Shown piece by piece: positions 35,923 through 44,763 of a stretch of 64,000 nucleotides of DNA. Made by a program: the position numbers and the translations under genes. Below the pieces are notes generated by a model. That model made no database searches. It saw nothing but the letters and a program-made list of their open reading frames with translations, and was not told the origin of the DNA. Where the stretch lies: the NCBI RefSeq assembly GCF_042647465.1, contig NZ_JBHRVN010000004.1; one strand, written 5' to 3'. The first letter of the stretch is position 1; each line of letters begins with the position of its first letter. Origin of the DNA: Wagnerdoeblera intermedia. Its GTDB lineage: Bacteria; Pseudomonadota; Alphaproteobacteria; Rhodobacterales; Rhodobacteraceae.

Positions 35923-36791
35923 GTTCTGCTGCAAACACCTCCCCCGCCCTGCCGAAAAAGCAACCCTCGCGGGCCTGGCGCTCGCTCAGGCGCAATCCTT
36001 CGGCCATCGTCGGCGCGCTGATCATCCTGCCGATCGCACTCTTGGCGTTGCTGGCACCGGTTCTGCCTATCGCAGACCCCAATGCCACCTCCTGGACCGC
36101 CATCCGCCTTGCCCCCAATGCGCAATACTGGATGGGCACTGATGAGATCGGTCGCGATATCTTTTCGCGCATGATCTGGGGCGCGCGCGCCTCGCTGCTG
36201 GCGGGCACCATTTCGGTGGCGATTGCGCTGGTCACCGGCGTGCCGCTGGGTCTGCTGGCGGGCTATTTCGGCGGCTGGGTCGATATGGTGATCTCGCGCA
36301 TTACTGAGGCGCTGCTGGCGATGCCCTTCCTGATTATGGCGATCGCGCTTGCCGCTTTCCTCGGGCCGTCACTGACCAATGCCATGATCGCCATCGGGCT
36401 TTCGGCCATGCCGATCATCATCCGGCTGACGCGCGGCCAGGTTCTGGCCGTGAAGGCGGAAGATTATGTCGAGGGCGCCCGCGCCGTGGGCCTCAACCAT
36501 GTTGAGATCATGGGCCGTTACATCCTGCCCAATATCGTGCCGCCGATCATCGTGCAGGCCGCCCTGACCATCGCCACTGCGATCATTGCGGAAGCCTCGC
36601 TCTCGTTCCTGGGCCTCGGCCAGCAGGCGCCCGCGCCGTCCTGGGGGTCGATGCTGAATACGGCAAAGAACTTCCTGAGCCAGGCTCCGACCTATGCGCT
36701 CTTCCCCGGCCTTGCGATTTTCCTTGTTGTGGTTGGCTTTAACCTTCTGGGCGACGGTCTGCGCGATGCGCTGGACCCGCGCGAACACTGA
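35919..36791 (+). CDS. ABC permease, DppC/GsiD type
   Basis: 290-aa inner-membrane permease with the N-terminal cytosolic extension and OppC-like segment (~25-75), then the BPD_transp_1 core; the coupling loop is YVEGARAVGLNHVEIMGRYILPN. GTG start overlapping the dppB-like stop (GTGA). Forms the heterodimeric channel with the preceding gene product. Confidence 0.93.
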   Translation: MSSAANTSPALPKKQPSRAWRSLRRNPSAIVGALIILPIALLALLAPVLPIADPNATSWTAIRLAPNAQYWMGTDEIGRDIFSRMIWGARASLLAGTISVAIALVTGVPLGLLAGYFGGWVDMVISRITEALLAMPFLIMAIALAAFLGPSLTNAMIAIGLSAMPIIIRLTRGQVLAVKAEDYVEGARAVGLNHVEIMGRYILPNIVPPIIVQAALTIATAIIAEASLSFLGLGQQAPAPSWGSMLNTAKNFLSQAPTYALFPGLAIFLVVVGFNLLGDGLRDALDPREH

Positions 36792-36806
36792 AGACGGATA
36801 TTTCAG

Positions 36807-38609
36807 ATGAGCACTTTCACCACCCGTCCCGAAATCACCGGCACCTTCGGCGTGGCCACCTCGACCCATTGGATTGCCACCGCCGTCGGCATGTCGATCC
36901 TGGAAAAAGGCGGCAATGCCTTTGACGCGACCGTCGCCACCGCACTGACGCTGATCGTGGTTGAGCCGCATCTGAACGGCTTTGGCGGCGATATGCCCGC
37001 CATTTTCTACAGCGAGAAAACCGGTAAGGTTGAGGTGATCTGCGCCCAGGGCCCGGCCCCGAAAGGCGCCACCATCGCGCATTATAAGGCTGAAGGCATC
37101 GATCTGATCCCCGGCGACGGGCTTCTGTCGACCGTCATCCCCGGTGCTTTCGACGGCTGGATGCTGATGCTGCGCGACTATGGCACCATGTCGGTGCGGG
37201 AGGTCTTTGAGCCCGCGATCGGCTATGCCCGTGACGGACACCCGCTGCTGCCGCGCGTCGCCAATACCATCAAGGATCTGGCCGGGTTCTTTGAGAAAGA
37301 ATGGCCGACCTCGTATGCCCACTGGCTGCCGGGCGGCAAAGCGCCTGAGGCCGGTAAGCTTTTCAAACAGCCGGAACTCGCCCGCACCTGGACCCGCATC
37401 GTTGAGGCCGCCGAGAAGGTTCAGGGCCGCGAAGCGCAGATCGATGCGGCGCGTGACTTCTTCTACCGCGGTGAGATCGCCGCAGAGATGTGTGAATGGC
37501 TCAAGACCGCAGAGGTCATGGATGCCAGCGGCAGCAAGCACAAAGCCGTGCTGACGGCGGAAGATCTGGCGGGCTATAAAGCCACCATCGAGGCCCCGCT
37601 GACCTATGACTATGAGGGCTGGACCATCTGCAAACAGGGCCCCTGGGGCCAGGGCCCGGTCTTTGCCCAGACCCTTGCGATCCTGAAGCATACCAATATC
37701 GCCAATATGGACCCGATGGGCGCGGAATTCGTCCATACCGTCATCGAGGCCATGAAGCTCGCCTATGCCGACCGTGAGGTCTATTACGGCGATCCCGACT
37801 TCGCAGAGATCCCGATGGAGCATCTGCTGTCGGATGCCTATAACGCTGAGCGCGCGAAGCTGATCACCGATCAGGCGTCGATGGAGCTGCGCCCCGGCGT
37901 GGTGCCGGGCTTTGAAGCCCAGGTCGCGCTGGCCATGGAGATCCTTGGCGCGCAGAAAGGCCAGGCGGTTTATGAGCCGACCATGGCACACTTGGCCACC
38001 GCCGATGACAAAAACACCGAAAAGCGCGGCGATACCGTGCATATCGATGTCATCGACCGCTGGGGCAATATGGTCTCGACCACGCCTTCGGGCGGCTGGC
38101 TGATGTCCTCGCCGATCATTCCGGGGCTGGGCTTCTGCCTGAACTCGCGCGCGCAGATGTTCTGGCTGAAAGAGGGTCTGCCGACCTCGCTCGCTCCGGG
38201 CAAACGTCCGCGCACCACGCTGACGCCCTCGCTCGCGCTGAAAGACGGCAAACCGACGCTTGCCTTCGGCACGCCCGGCGGCGACCAGCAGGACCAGTGG
38301 CAGCTTGGCTTCTTCCTGCGCTATGTGCACAGCGAAATGAACCTGCAGCAGGTCATTGACGGGCCGCTCTTCCACAGCTCGCATTTCCCGGCCTCGTTCT
38401 ATCCGCGCACCATGGATCCCGGTGTGATGATGATCGAAGACCGCATCGGTGCGGAAGCCATCGCCGATCTGAAAGCACGCGGCCATAAAGTCACCGTCTC
38501 CGGTTCCTGGGATATCGGTCGCCTGACCGCAGCCCGCCGTGACGAGGACGGCCTTCTGCGTGCCGCCGCCACCCCCCGCCTGATGCAGGCCTATGCCGCA
38601 GGCCGCTGA
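36807..38609 (+). CDS. Gamma-glutamyltransferase family protein, no signal peptide
   Basis: 600-aa Ntn hydrolase expected to cleave gamma-glutamyl bonds of glutathione or related peptides. The autoprocessing nucleophile is Thr410 in GDTVHIDVIDRWGNMVSTT, splitting large and small subunits; the C-terminal GGDQQDQWQLGFFL is another family mark. Unlike E. coli Ggt there is no export signal (MSTFTTRPEITGTFGVATS), so it should act in the cytosol on substrate imported by the neighbouring ABC system. Embedded between permease and ATPase genes. Confidence 0.93.
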   Translation: MSTFTTRPEITGTFGVATSTHWIATAVGMSILEKGGNAFDATVATALTLIVVEPHLNGFGGDMPAIFYSEKTGKVEVICAQGPAPKGATIAHYKAEGIDLIPGDGLLSTVIPGAFDGWMLMLRDYGTMSVREVFEPAIGYARDGHPLLPRVANTIKDLAGFFEKEWPTSYAHWLPGGKAPEAGKLFKQPELARTWTRIVEAAEKVQGREAQIDAARDFFYRGEIAAEMCEWLKTAEVMDASGSKHKAVLTAEDLAGYKATIEAPLTYDYEGWTICKQGPWGQGPVFAQTLAILKHTNIANMDPMGAEFVHTVIEAMKLAYADREVYYGDPDFAEIPMEHLLSDAYNAERAKLITDQASMELRPGVVPGFEAQVALAMEILGAQKGQAVYEPTMAHLATADDKNTEKRGDTVHIDVIDRWGNMVSTTPSGGWLMSSPIIPGLGFCLNSRAQMFWLKEGLPTSLAPGKRPRTTLTPSLALKDGKPTLAFGTPGGDQQDQWQLGFFLRYVHSEMNLQQVIDGPLFHSSHFPASFYPRTMDPGVMMIEDRIGAEAIADLKARGHKVTVSGSWDIGRLTAARRDEDGLLRAAATPRLMQAYAAGR

Positions 38610-38632
38610 GGACCTGCGAGGAGTATGGTATC

Positions 38633-40441
38633 GTGACTGAACCCGTTCTGAGTGTGCGCAATCTGACCACCACTTTCCGCACCGAAGAGGGCTGGAAATC
38701 GGTGGTGCGCAATCTGAGCTTTGAGATCCACGCCGGGGAAACCGTGGCCGTGGTGGGGGAATCGGGCTCCGGGAAATCGGTGACCTCGCTTTCCATCATG
38801 CGGCTGCTCGATCCGCATAACAGCCGGATTGAGGGCGAAGTGATCCTGAACGGCCGCAACCTTCTCGCGCTCTCTGAGCGCGGGATGCAGGATGTGCGCG
38901 GCAATGAGATCGCGATGATCTTTCAGGAGCCGATGACCTCTCTCAACCCCGCCTATACCGTGGGGCGGCAGATCGCCGAAGTGCTGATCCGCCACAAAGA
39001 GATGTCGAAAGACGAGGCCCGCACCGCTGCCATCGCCATGATGGAGCGGGTGCGCATCCCCAATGCTGACCGCCGCTTTGATCAATATCCGCATGAGTTC
39101 TCCGGCGGGATGCGCCAGCGGGTGATGATCGCCATGGCGCTGGCGGCGCGGCCGAAACTGCTGATCGCTGACGAGCCGACGACGGCCCTCGATGTGACGA
39201 TCCAGGGGCAGATCCTGGATCTGATCAAAGAGCTGCAGCAGGAAGAGGGCATGGCGGTTCTCTTCATCACCCATGATATGGGCGTGGTGGCAGAGATCGC
39301 CGACCGCACGGTGGTGATGTTCCGCGGCGATCAGGCCGAGACCGGCACCACGGAAAAGATTTTCCGCAATGCCGATCACCCCTATTCGCGCGCCCTGCTG
39401 GCCGCCGTGCCTGCGCTTGGCGCGATGGAGGGGGCGGATAAGCCGCTGCGCTTCCCGCGTGTGGATATGGCGACCGGGGCGATCTCGCCGCTGCCGCCCC
39501 AGGCCCGCCCAGTGGATTACTCTGCCGCGCCGCTGTTGTCGGTCAAAAACCTGGTGACGCGCTTTGACGTGAAATCGGGGCTTCTGAACCGGGCAACGGG
39601 GGCCGTTCATGCGGTCGAAGGGGTGAGCTTTGACCTCTGGGCCGGGGAGACCCTCTCGCTGGTGGGGGAATCGGGCTGCGGGAAATCGACCACGGGCCGT
39701 TCGATCATGCGGCTGGTGAACCCGCGGGACGGTGAGATTTCGCTGCAGGGCCGGGATGTTCTGAAGCTCTCAGGCGCTGAGATGCAGGCCATGCGCCGCG
39801 ACATCCAGATGATCTTCCAGGACCCCTTCTCTTCGCTGAACCCGCGGATGACCGTGGGCCAGGCGGTGGCAGAGCCGCTGATCAAGCACGGCATTGCCAA
39901 AGGCGCGGCCGCCCGTGCGCGGGCGGCGGAGCTGCTCGATCAGGTCGGGCTGAATTCGGCCATGATGGACCGTTACCCGCATGAGTTCTCCGGCGGTCAG
40001 CGCCAGCGGGTGGCGATTGCGCGGGTGCTGGGGCTGGAGCCGAAGGTCATTGTGGCCGACGAATCCGTTTCGGCTCTGGATGTCTCGATCAAGGCGCAGG
40101 TCTGTAACCTGCTGATGGATCTGCAGGAACGGCTGGGCATTGCGTTTTTGTTCATCAGCCATGACATGGCGGTGGTCGAGCGCATCAGCCACCGGGTTGC
40201 GGTGATGTATCTTGGCGAGATCGTTGAGATCGGCCCGCGCGAGCAGGTCTTCGGCAATCCGCAGCATGACTATACCAAAAAGCTGATCGCTGCCGTGCCG
40301 GTGCCCGATCCGGACCGTCGCGCTCTGCGCCGCAACACGCCGGTGGATGAGCTGAAATCGCCGGTGCGGCCTTTGGGCTTTGTGCCGCCGGTGCGGGCTT
40401 ACCGCGAAGCCGGGCCCGGGCATTTCGTGATGACCGCCTGA
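38633..40441 (+). CDS. Fused ABC ATPase (DppD-DppF/GsiA type)
   Basis: 602 aa with two complete nucleotide-binding domains: Walker A GESGSGKS and signature SGGMRQRVMIA in the first half, GESGCGKST and SGGQRQRVAIA in the second. Each carries an oligopeptide-type C-terminal extension. The fusion is the GsiA architecture and drives import by the permeases upstream. GTG start at 38633 after GAGGAG. Confidence 0.94.
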   Translation: MTEPVLSVRNLTTTFRTEEGWKSVVRNLSFEIHAGETVAVVGESGSGKSVTSLSIMRLLDPHNSRIEGEVILNGRNLLALSERGMQDVRGNEIAMIFQEPMTSLNPAYTVGRQIAEVLIRHKEMSKDEARTAAIAMMERVRIPNADRRFDQYPHEFSGGMRQRVMIAMALAARPKLLIADEPTTALDVTIQGQILDLIKELQQEEGMAVLFITHDMGVVAEIADRTVVMFRGDQAETGTTEKIFRNADHPYSRALLAAVPALGAMEGADKPLRFPRVDMATGAISPLPPQARPVDYSAAPLLSVKNLVTRFDVKSGLLNRATGAVHAVEGVSFDLWAGETLSLVGESGCGKSTTGRSIMRLVNPRDGEISLQGRDVLKLSGAEMQAMRRDIQMIFQDPFSSLNPRMTVGQAVAEPLIKHGIAKGAAARARAAELLDQVGLNSAMMDRYPHEFSGGQRQRVAIARVLGLEPKVIVADESVSALDVSIKAQVCNLLMDLQERLGIAFLFISHDMAVVERISHRVAVMYLGEIVEIGPREQVFGNPQHDYTKKLIAAVPVPDPDRRALRRNTPVDELKSPVRPLGFVPPVRAYREAGPGHFVMTA

Positions 40442-40445
40442 TCTG

Positions 40446-40483
40446 AAAAAGCCCCCGCGCCGAACCGGCACGGGGGCTTTTTA
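40446..40483. terminator. Bidirectional terminator after the ABC operon
   Basis: AAAAAGCCCCCGCGCCG...GGCACGGGGGCTTTTT: GC-rich stem with an A-run before and a T-run after, placed between converging operons. Confidence 0.85.
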
Positions 40484-40520
40484 CTGCGGCCGCTGGGGAG
40501 GGCTGCCTGCCCTCCCCGGG

Positions 40521-40552
40521 CCCCTCCCGGGAGTACTTTTAAAAAGCCAAAA
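40521..40552. repeat. Dispersed intergenic repeat, copy 2
   Basis: CTCCCGGGAGTACTTTT followed by AAAAAGCCAAAATC, abutting the stop codon of the symporter gene. Related to 10691-10726 and 55126-55160. Confidence 0.55.
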
Positions 40553-41530
40553 TCAGGCGCGGACGCGTTGCGACAGGATTGCGCAGACCACGAGTTGCAG
40601 CAGGTGGAAGATCATCAGCGGCAGCACGATCAGCGAGATGTCCTGGCCTGCAAAGAGGATGCCGGCCATGGGCAGGCCGGTGGCGAGGCTTTTGGTTGAG
40701 CCGCAGTAGAAAAGAGCCAGCAGATCAGCCTTTGACATGCCCGCGAGACGGCCGGCGGTGATGGCGATGCCCATGACGACGGCAAGCAGCGCCGCGCAAA
40801 AGCCGATCAGCATCAGAAGCTGGGCCGGCTGCACAACCTGCCAGATGCCGTTCACAACCCCGGCGGAGAAAGCGGAATAGACGATCAGAAGGATGGAGCC
40901 GCGATCGACCACCATGGTCGGGGTTTTGTATTTATTCAGGAAATTTGCCAGAAGCGGGCGGCAGAGCTGGCCGACGGCGAAGGGCAGAAGGATCTGCTGC
41001 ACGATTTTCCAGATGGCAGAGGGTTCAATTCCATAGCCGCTGGTGCCGGGAATCAGCGCCATAAAAAGAAGCGGTGAGAGGATCACCCCGATCAGGTTGG
41101 AGATGGAGGCCGCACAGACCGCGCCTGCCACATTGCCATTGGAGACAGAGGTGAAGGCGATGGAGCTTTGCACCGTTGAGGGCATACAGCCGATGTAGAG
41201 AAAGCCCACACCGATGGCGACCGGCAGACCCATGAGGATCATCGGCTTCATCGCAAGGGTAAGCAGCGGGAAAAGCGCGAAGGTGCACAGCAGAACGCCG
41301 AGCTGCAGCTTCCAGTTGGCCAGGCCGGTGACAATTGTCGCAGTGGACAGTTTGGCGCCATAGATGAAAAACAACAGCGAGACGGCCCACCATGTGATCT
41401 GGCGCAGGACTGCGGCGAAGTCTCCGCTGGCGGGGGCGAAGCTCGCCAGAAGCACCGTCAGCACCAGAAGCATCATGTAACGGTCAAGTCCGATACGCTT
41501 CAGGGCGCTCTCGATCCGGCTGAGTGACAT
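40553..41530 (-). CDS. Bile acid:sodium symporter (BASS) family transporter
   Basis: 325-aa inner-membrane protein with ~9-10 hydrophobic helices, of the SBF-like (DUF4137/YfeH-type) branch. The segment GCMPSTVQSSIAFTS and the late FYCGSTKSLATGLPMAGILF match the Na+-site crossover regions of the family. Substrate is unknown; relatives take up organic anions. Divergent from the GntR regulator at 41624, which may control it. Confidence 0.88.
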   Translation of the reverse strand: MSLSRIESALKRIGLDRYMMLLVLTVLLASFAPASGDFAAVLRQITWWAVSLLFFIYGAKLSTATIVTGLANWKLQLGVLLCTFALFPLLTLAMKPMILMGLPVAIGVGFLYIGCMPSTVQSSIAFTSVSNGNVAGAVCAASISNLIGVILSPLLFMALIPGTSGYGIEPSAIWKIVQQILLPFAVGQLCRPLLANFLNKYKTPTMVVDRGSILLIVYSAFSAGVVNGIWQVVQPAQLLMLIGFCAALLAVVMGIAITAGRLAGMSKADLLALFYCGSTKSLATGLPMAGILFAGQDISLIVLPLMIFHLLQLVVCAILSQRVRA

Positions 41531-41559
41531 TGCGCTCTCCTGTGCAAACCCAATGATCC

Positions 41560-41610
41560 GGGTGTTGTATACGCAGGAAGGCTGATACTCTGGTTATGTA
41601 TGCATTCCAA
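41560..41610. promoter_or_regulatory. Candidate GntR operator half-sites
   Basis: TGTATACGCA (41566-41575) and TGTATGCAT (41597-41605) recur in the 93-nt divergent gap between the symporter and the GntR regulator. TNGTATACNA-like sequences are usual FCD-GntR targets. Suggestive only. Confidence 0.4.
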
Positions 41611-41623
41611 GGGGAACTCCGCA

Positions 41624-42265
41624 ATGACGCTGACGCTTGCTCTGCGACTGGCTGACCAGATGAGCTCCGATATTCTGACAGGGCTTCTGCCATCCGGGGC
41701 GCGGCTGGAGGAAGTGGCCCTGGCGGAGCGCTTTGGCTGTTCGCGCACCCCCGTGCGGGAGGCTTTGACTGAGCTTTGTGCCCGCGGACTGGCGCAGCGC
41801 CGCGCCGGGCGCGGGGTTGAGGTGATCCGCCCCGACAGCGATCTGCTGCTGGATCAGTTTGAGGCTCTGGCGGAGATGGAGGGGCTTCTGGCCGGGATGG
41901 CGGCGCATCGCGGCACTCTGGCGGAGGTGATGTCGCTTGAGGAACTCCTTTCGGTGATGGATCGTGCGCCGGCAGAGGAGTATCCGGATCTGAACCTGCG
42001 GCTGCACGAGCGGATCTGTGCGATGTCGGGCAATCGTGAGCTGGCGCGGGTCGCCGGGGAGATGCGGCGCAGGCTTGATGCGCTGCGGGGGGCACAGCTG
42101 CGGTCTGACGGGCGGCGGCTGCGCTCGGCGCGCGAGCATGCTGAACTGGTCACGGCCATTGCCGCACGCGATGCCCAGGCGGCGGCCCGCATCATGCGCG
42201 ATCATTTGCGGGCCTCGGCGCGGGCTTCTCTGGCGGTGCTGGCGGCGACGGTGGAAAGCGCGTAA
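41624..42265 (+). CDS. GntR-family (FCD) transcriptional regulator
   Basis: About 213 aa with N-terminal winged helix (~10-65; LLPSGARLEEVALAERFGCS, TPVREALTELCARGL) and FCD effector domain. ATG at 41624 has AAGGGGA 9 nt upstream; an earlier ATG at 41600 lacks one. It heads an operon with an oxidoreductase, a CMP-sugar synthetase and an SDR, so it may tie surface-sugar synthesis to a small acidic effector. Confidence 0.9.
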   Translation: MTLTLALRLADQMSSDILTGLLPSGARLEEVALAERFGCSRTPVREALTELCARGLAQRRAGRGVEVIRPDSDLLLDQFEALAEMEGLLAGMAAHRGTLAEVMSLEELLSVMDRAPAEEYPDLNLRLHERICAMSGNRELARVAGEMRRRLDALRGAQLRSDGRRLRSAREHAELVTAIAARDAQAAARIMRDHLRASARASLAVLAATVESA

Positions 42266-42290
42266 TCTCGCCGCCCGAAGGAGGCCCTTC

Positions 42291-43232
42291 ATGGTCACGA
42301 AAATTCTTGTTGCGGGTGCCGGCTCTATCGGGCGGCGCCATGCGGAAAACCTGGCCGCCCTGGGCGCGGAAGTCACGCTGAGGGGCTGGCGCGATTGGGG
42401 GCTGGCGGGGCTTGAGGCGGATCTGGCGCAGCATGATGCGCTGGTGGTGGCCACTGCCACCGATCTGCGCCTGCCGCTGATCGAAGTGGCCGCGCGGATG
42501 GAGAAGCCGCTTTTTATTGAAAAGCCCCTGGCCTTTCGCCGCGATGAGCTGGCTGCCATTGAGCGGGTGACCGGTGCGATCGCCGATCGCTCGATGCTGG
42601 GCTATATGATGCGGTATCACCCGGCTTTCCGGGTGCTGGCGCAGACGGATCTGTCTGACATCTTTCAGTTTTCGCTGACCATTGGCCATGATGTCACCCA
42701 ATGGCGGCAGAACTGGCGCTTCTCAGAGAGTTATGCGGCGAAGGCGGAGGGCGGCGGTGTGCTGCTGGATCTGTGTCACGAGCTGGATATGGCGGCCTGT
42801 CTCTTCCCCGGTCTTGCTCCGGTGAGCGTGGAGGCTCAGGGCCATGCCGGCTATCGGGGCGTTGATATGGCCAGCCGGATTTCGCTGCGCAATACGCAGG
42901 TGACCGGCGAGGTCACCATGGATTACCTGACGCCGAAAATGCACCGCCAGGCCATTCTGCGCGGCACCCGGGCGCGGCATCACTTTGATTACGTGGCCCA
43001 GGACTATCGCAGTGAAACTTTCGACGGCGTGACGCAGCATGAGCGGCCGCTGGAGCGCAACGCCATGTTCATGGCGATCTCGCGCGACTTTCTGGCCCTG
43101 GTTGAGGGCCGCGCCACGTCAGATGTGGAACATCTGCCCCGGCTTGATCTGGCGCTGCCATCGGCACGGCTGGTCGCCGACTGCTGGCAGGCCCGCGAAT
43201 TCATCGGTACCATCGATAAGGAACTGCCATGA
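42291..43232 (+). CDS. Gfo/Idh/MocA family oxidoreductase (PtmF-like)
   Basis: 313-aa NAD(P)-dependent sugar oxidoreductase with N-terminal Rossmann motif ILVAGAGSIGRRHAENL and the EKP motif in FIEKPLAF that holds the catalytic Lys. The start has GAAGGAGG 6 nt upstream. It overlaps the cytidylyltransferase gene by 4 nt. The order oxidoreductase-CMP-transferase-SDR resembles the ptmF/ptmB/ptmA genes of Campylobacter legionaminic-acid loci; the exact reaction here is inference. Confidence 0.87.
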   Translation: MVTKILVAGAGSIGRRHAENLAALGAEVTLRGWRDWGLAGLEADLAQHDALVVATATDLRLPLIEVAARMEKPLFIEKPLAFRRDELAAIERVTGAIADRSMLGYMMRYHPAFRVLAQTDLSDIFQFSLTIGHDVTQWRQNWRFSESYAAKAEGGGVLLDLCHELDMAACLFPGLAPVSVEAQGHAGYRGVDMASRISLRNTQVTGEVTMDYLTPKMHRQAILRGTRARHHFDYVAQDYRSETFDGVTQHERPLERNAMFMAISRDFLALVEGRATSDVEHLPRLDLALPSARLVADCWQAREFIGTIDKELP

Positions 43233-43927
43233 TCCTTGGTCATATCGGCGCGCGCAAAGGCTCTAAGGGTGTGCCGCGCAAGAACTTTCGTGAGATCTGC
43301 GGCAAGCCGCTGATCGACTGGTCGCTGGATCAGCTTTTCGCGCATCCGGCGGTGGATGCGGTCGTTGTCTCAACCGATGACGAAGAGATCTATGAGCATG
43401 CCATCGCCAGAGGTGCGCTGAAGATCGGGCTGCGCCCGGATCATCTGGCGACCGATGGTGCGGGCAAATGGGGCGTCTGGCAGCATGCGCTTGAGGTCTC
43501 TCAGCCGCTTCTGGATGCGCCGATTGAGGCCTTTCTGGACCTCGACTGCACCTCGCCGCTGCGGCTGGCGGAAGACATCACCAATGCGCTGGTCCTCTTT
43601 GATGAGCAGGATCCCGATATGGTGATGTCCTGCTGCGAGGCGCGCAAGAACCCCTACTTCAACCTCGTGGAACCCGATGCCAGCGGGGCTTTGCATGTCT
43701 CAAAGCCGCTGCCGGGTGGCGTCGTCGCGCGCCAGCAGGCCCCGGTGGTCTATGAGCATGCGGCCTCGACCTATGTGGTCTCGCCGGATTATCTGCGCCG
43801 CTCAAAAGGTCTTTGGGAGGGGCGTGTGATCCCCTTCCTGATGCCGCCCGAGCGCTGTGTCGATATCGACAGCGAGTTTGATTTCCGTCTTGTCGAATTT
43901 CTGCTGAAAGAGGCCCAGAATGGCTGA
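43229..43927 (+). CDS. CMP-nonulosonic acid synthetase (NeuA/PtmB-like cytidylyltransferase)
   Basis: 232-aa cytidylyltransferase activating a sialic- or legionaminic-type sugar as its CMP derivative. The N-terminal nucleotide loop reads GARKGSKGVPRKNFREICGK and the divalent-ion/sugar region has DLDCTSPLR. It is distinct from KdsB at 53386, so the cell encodes two CMP-ulosonate synthetases in this region. Coupled to both neighbours by short overlaps. Confidence 0.9.
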   Translation: MILGHIGARKGSKGVPRKNFREICGKPLIDWSLDQLFAHPAVDAVVVSTDDEEIYEHAIARGALKIGLRPDHLATDGAGKWGVWQHALEVSQPLLDAPIEAFLDLDCTSPLRLAEDITNALVLFDEQDPDMVMSCCEARKNPYFNLVEPDASGALHVSKPLPGGVVARQQAPVVYEHAASTYVVSPDYLRRSKGLWEGRVIPFLMPPERCVDIDSEFDFRLVEFLLKEAQNG

Positions 43928-44711
43928 GCAACTTCAAGGTCGCACCGTTTTCATCACCGGCTCGGGCGGGGTGCTGGGCAGCACCTATGTCCGCCGCATG
44001 CTGGATGAAGGTGCACGCGTCATCGGGTCAGACCTGCCGGGCCACCGCGCCGAGGCGCTGAAAGAAGCCCATGCCGGCAATGAGAATTTCCGCTTTTATG
44101 AGCTGGATGTCTCGGAAGAAGATCAGGTTGTTGAGATCTTCAAGCGCATCCTGGCCGACGGATGGGAGCCGAATGTCGTTCTGAACAACGCCGCCATCAC
44201 CGGCGAGTTGCTGATGGGCGCGGGCAAGGGCTTCCCGGATTTCGCCGATCTTGAGGTGAAGGACTGGGAAAAGACCATGCGCACCAATCTGACCGCGCCC
44301 TTCATGGTCGCCCGTCAGATGGACCGCGATATTGTCGGCAAATATCCCTGCACGCTGATCAACGTGGCCTCGATGTATGCGTTGAACGGCGCGCATCACC
44401 GGATCTATGACGGCATGCCCTTCAAGAATTTCTCGGCCTATGGCGTGTCGAAAGCGGGCATCCACGGGCTGACGCTCTGGCTCGCCGGTTATTGGGCGGA
44501 TCGGGGGGCAACGGTGAACACCATCGCCCCGGGTGCGGTCTTCAACGGCCATTCCGATGAGTTCCAGCGTCGCGTGGGCGAGTTGATCATGCTCAACCGC
44601 ATGGCAAAGCCCGATGAGATCGCCGATGCGATGCTCTTCCTGGCCTCAAAGGCTGCGGGCTATATGACCGGGCAGCTGGTCAATGTGGATGGCGGCTTCT
44701 CGGGCTGGTAA
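43920..44711 (+). CDS. SDR family oxidoreductase (PtmA-like)
   Basis: 263-aa short-chain dehydrogenase. Cofactor motif TGSGGVLGSTYVRR, NNAA motif (VLNNAAITG), and active-site Tyr/Lys in YGVSKAGIHGL. Last gene of the plus-strand sugar operon, overlapping the cytidylyltransferase by 8 nt. Probably modifies a sugar precursor; substrate unknown. Confidence 0.9.
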   Translation: MAEQLQGRTVFITGSGGVLGSTYVRRMLDEGARVIGSDLPGHRAEALKEAHAGNENFRFYELDVSEEDQVVEIFKRILADGWEPNVVLNNAAITGELLMGAGKGFPDFADLEVKDWEKTMRTNLTAPFMVARQMDRDIVGKYPCTLINVASMYALNGAHHRIYDGMPFKNFSAYGVSKAGIHGLTLWLAGYWADRGATVNTIAPGAVFNGHSDEFQRRVGELIMLNRMAKPDEIADAMLFLASKAAGYMTGQLVNVDGGFSGW

Positions 44712-44723
44712 GCTATTGAGGCG

Positions 44724-44763
44724 AAAAGCCCCCGGCAGAGCGATCTGCCGGGGGCTTTTTCAT
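44724..44763. terminator. Bidirectional terminator between convergent sugar operons
   Basis: AAAAGCCCCCGGCAG AGCGAT CTGCCGGGGGCTTTT: long GC stem with A-run and T-run, serving both the SDR (+) and GT30 (-) genes. Confidence 0.9.

Noticed and set aside
36369..38486. 705-aa open frame antisense to permease and ggt
   Set aside because: Same reasoning; the plus-strand genes carry all catalytic motifs.
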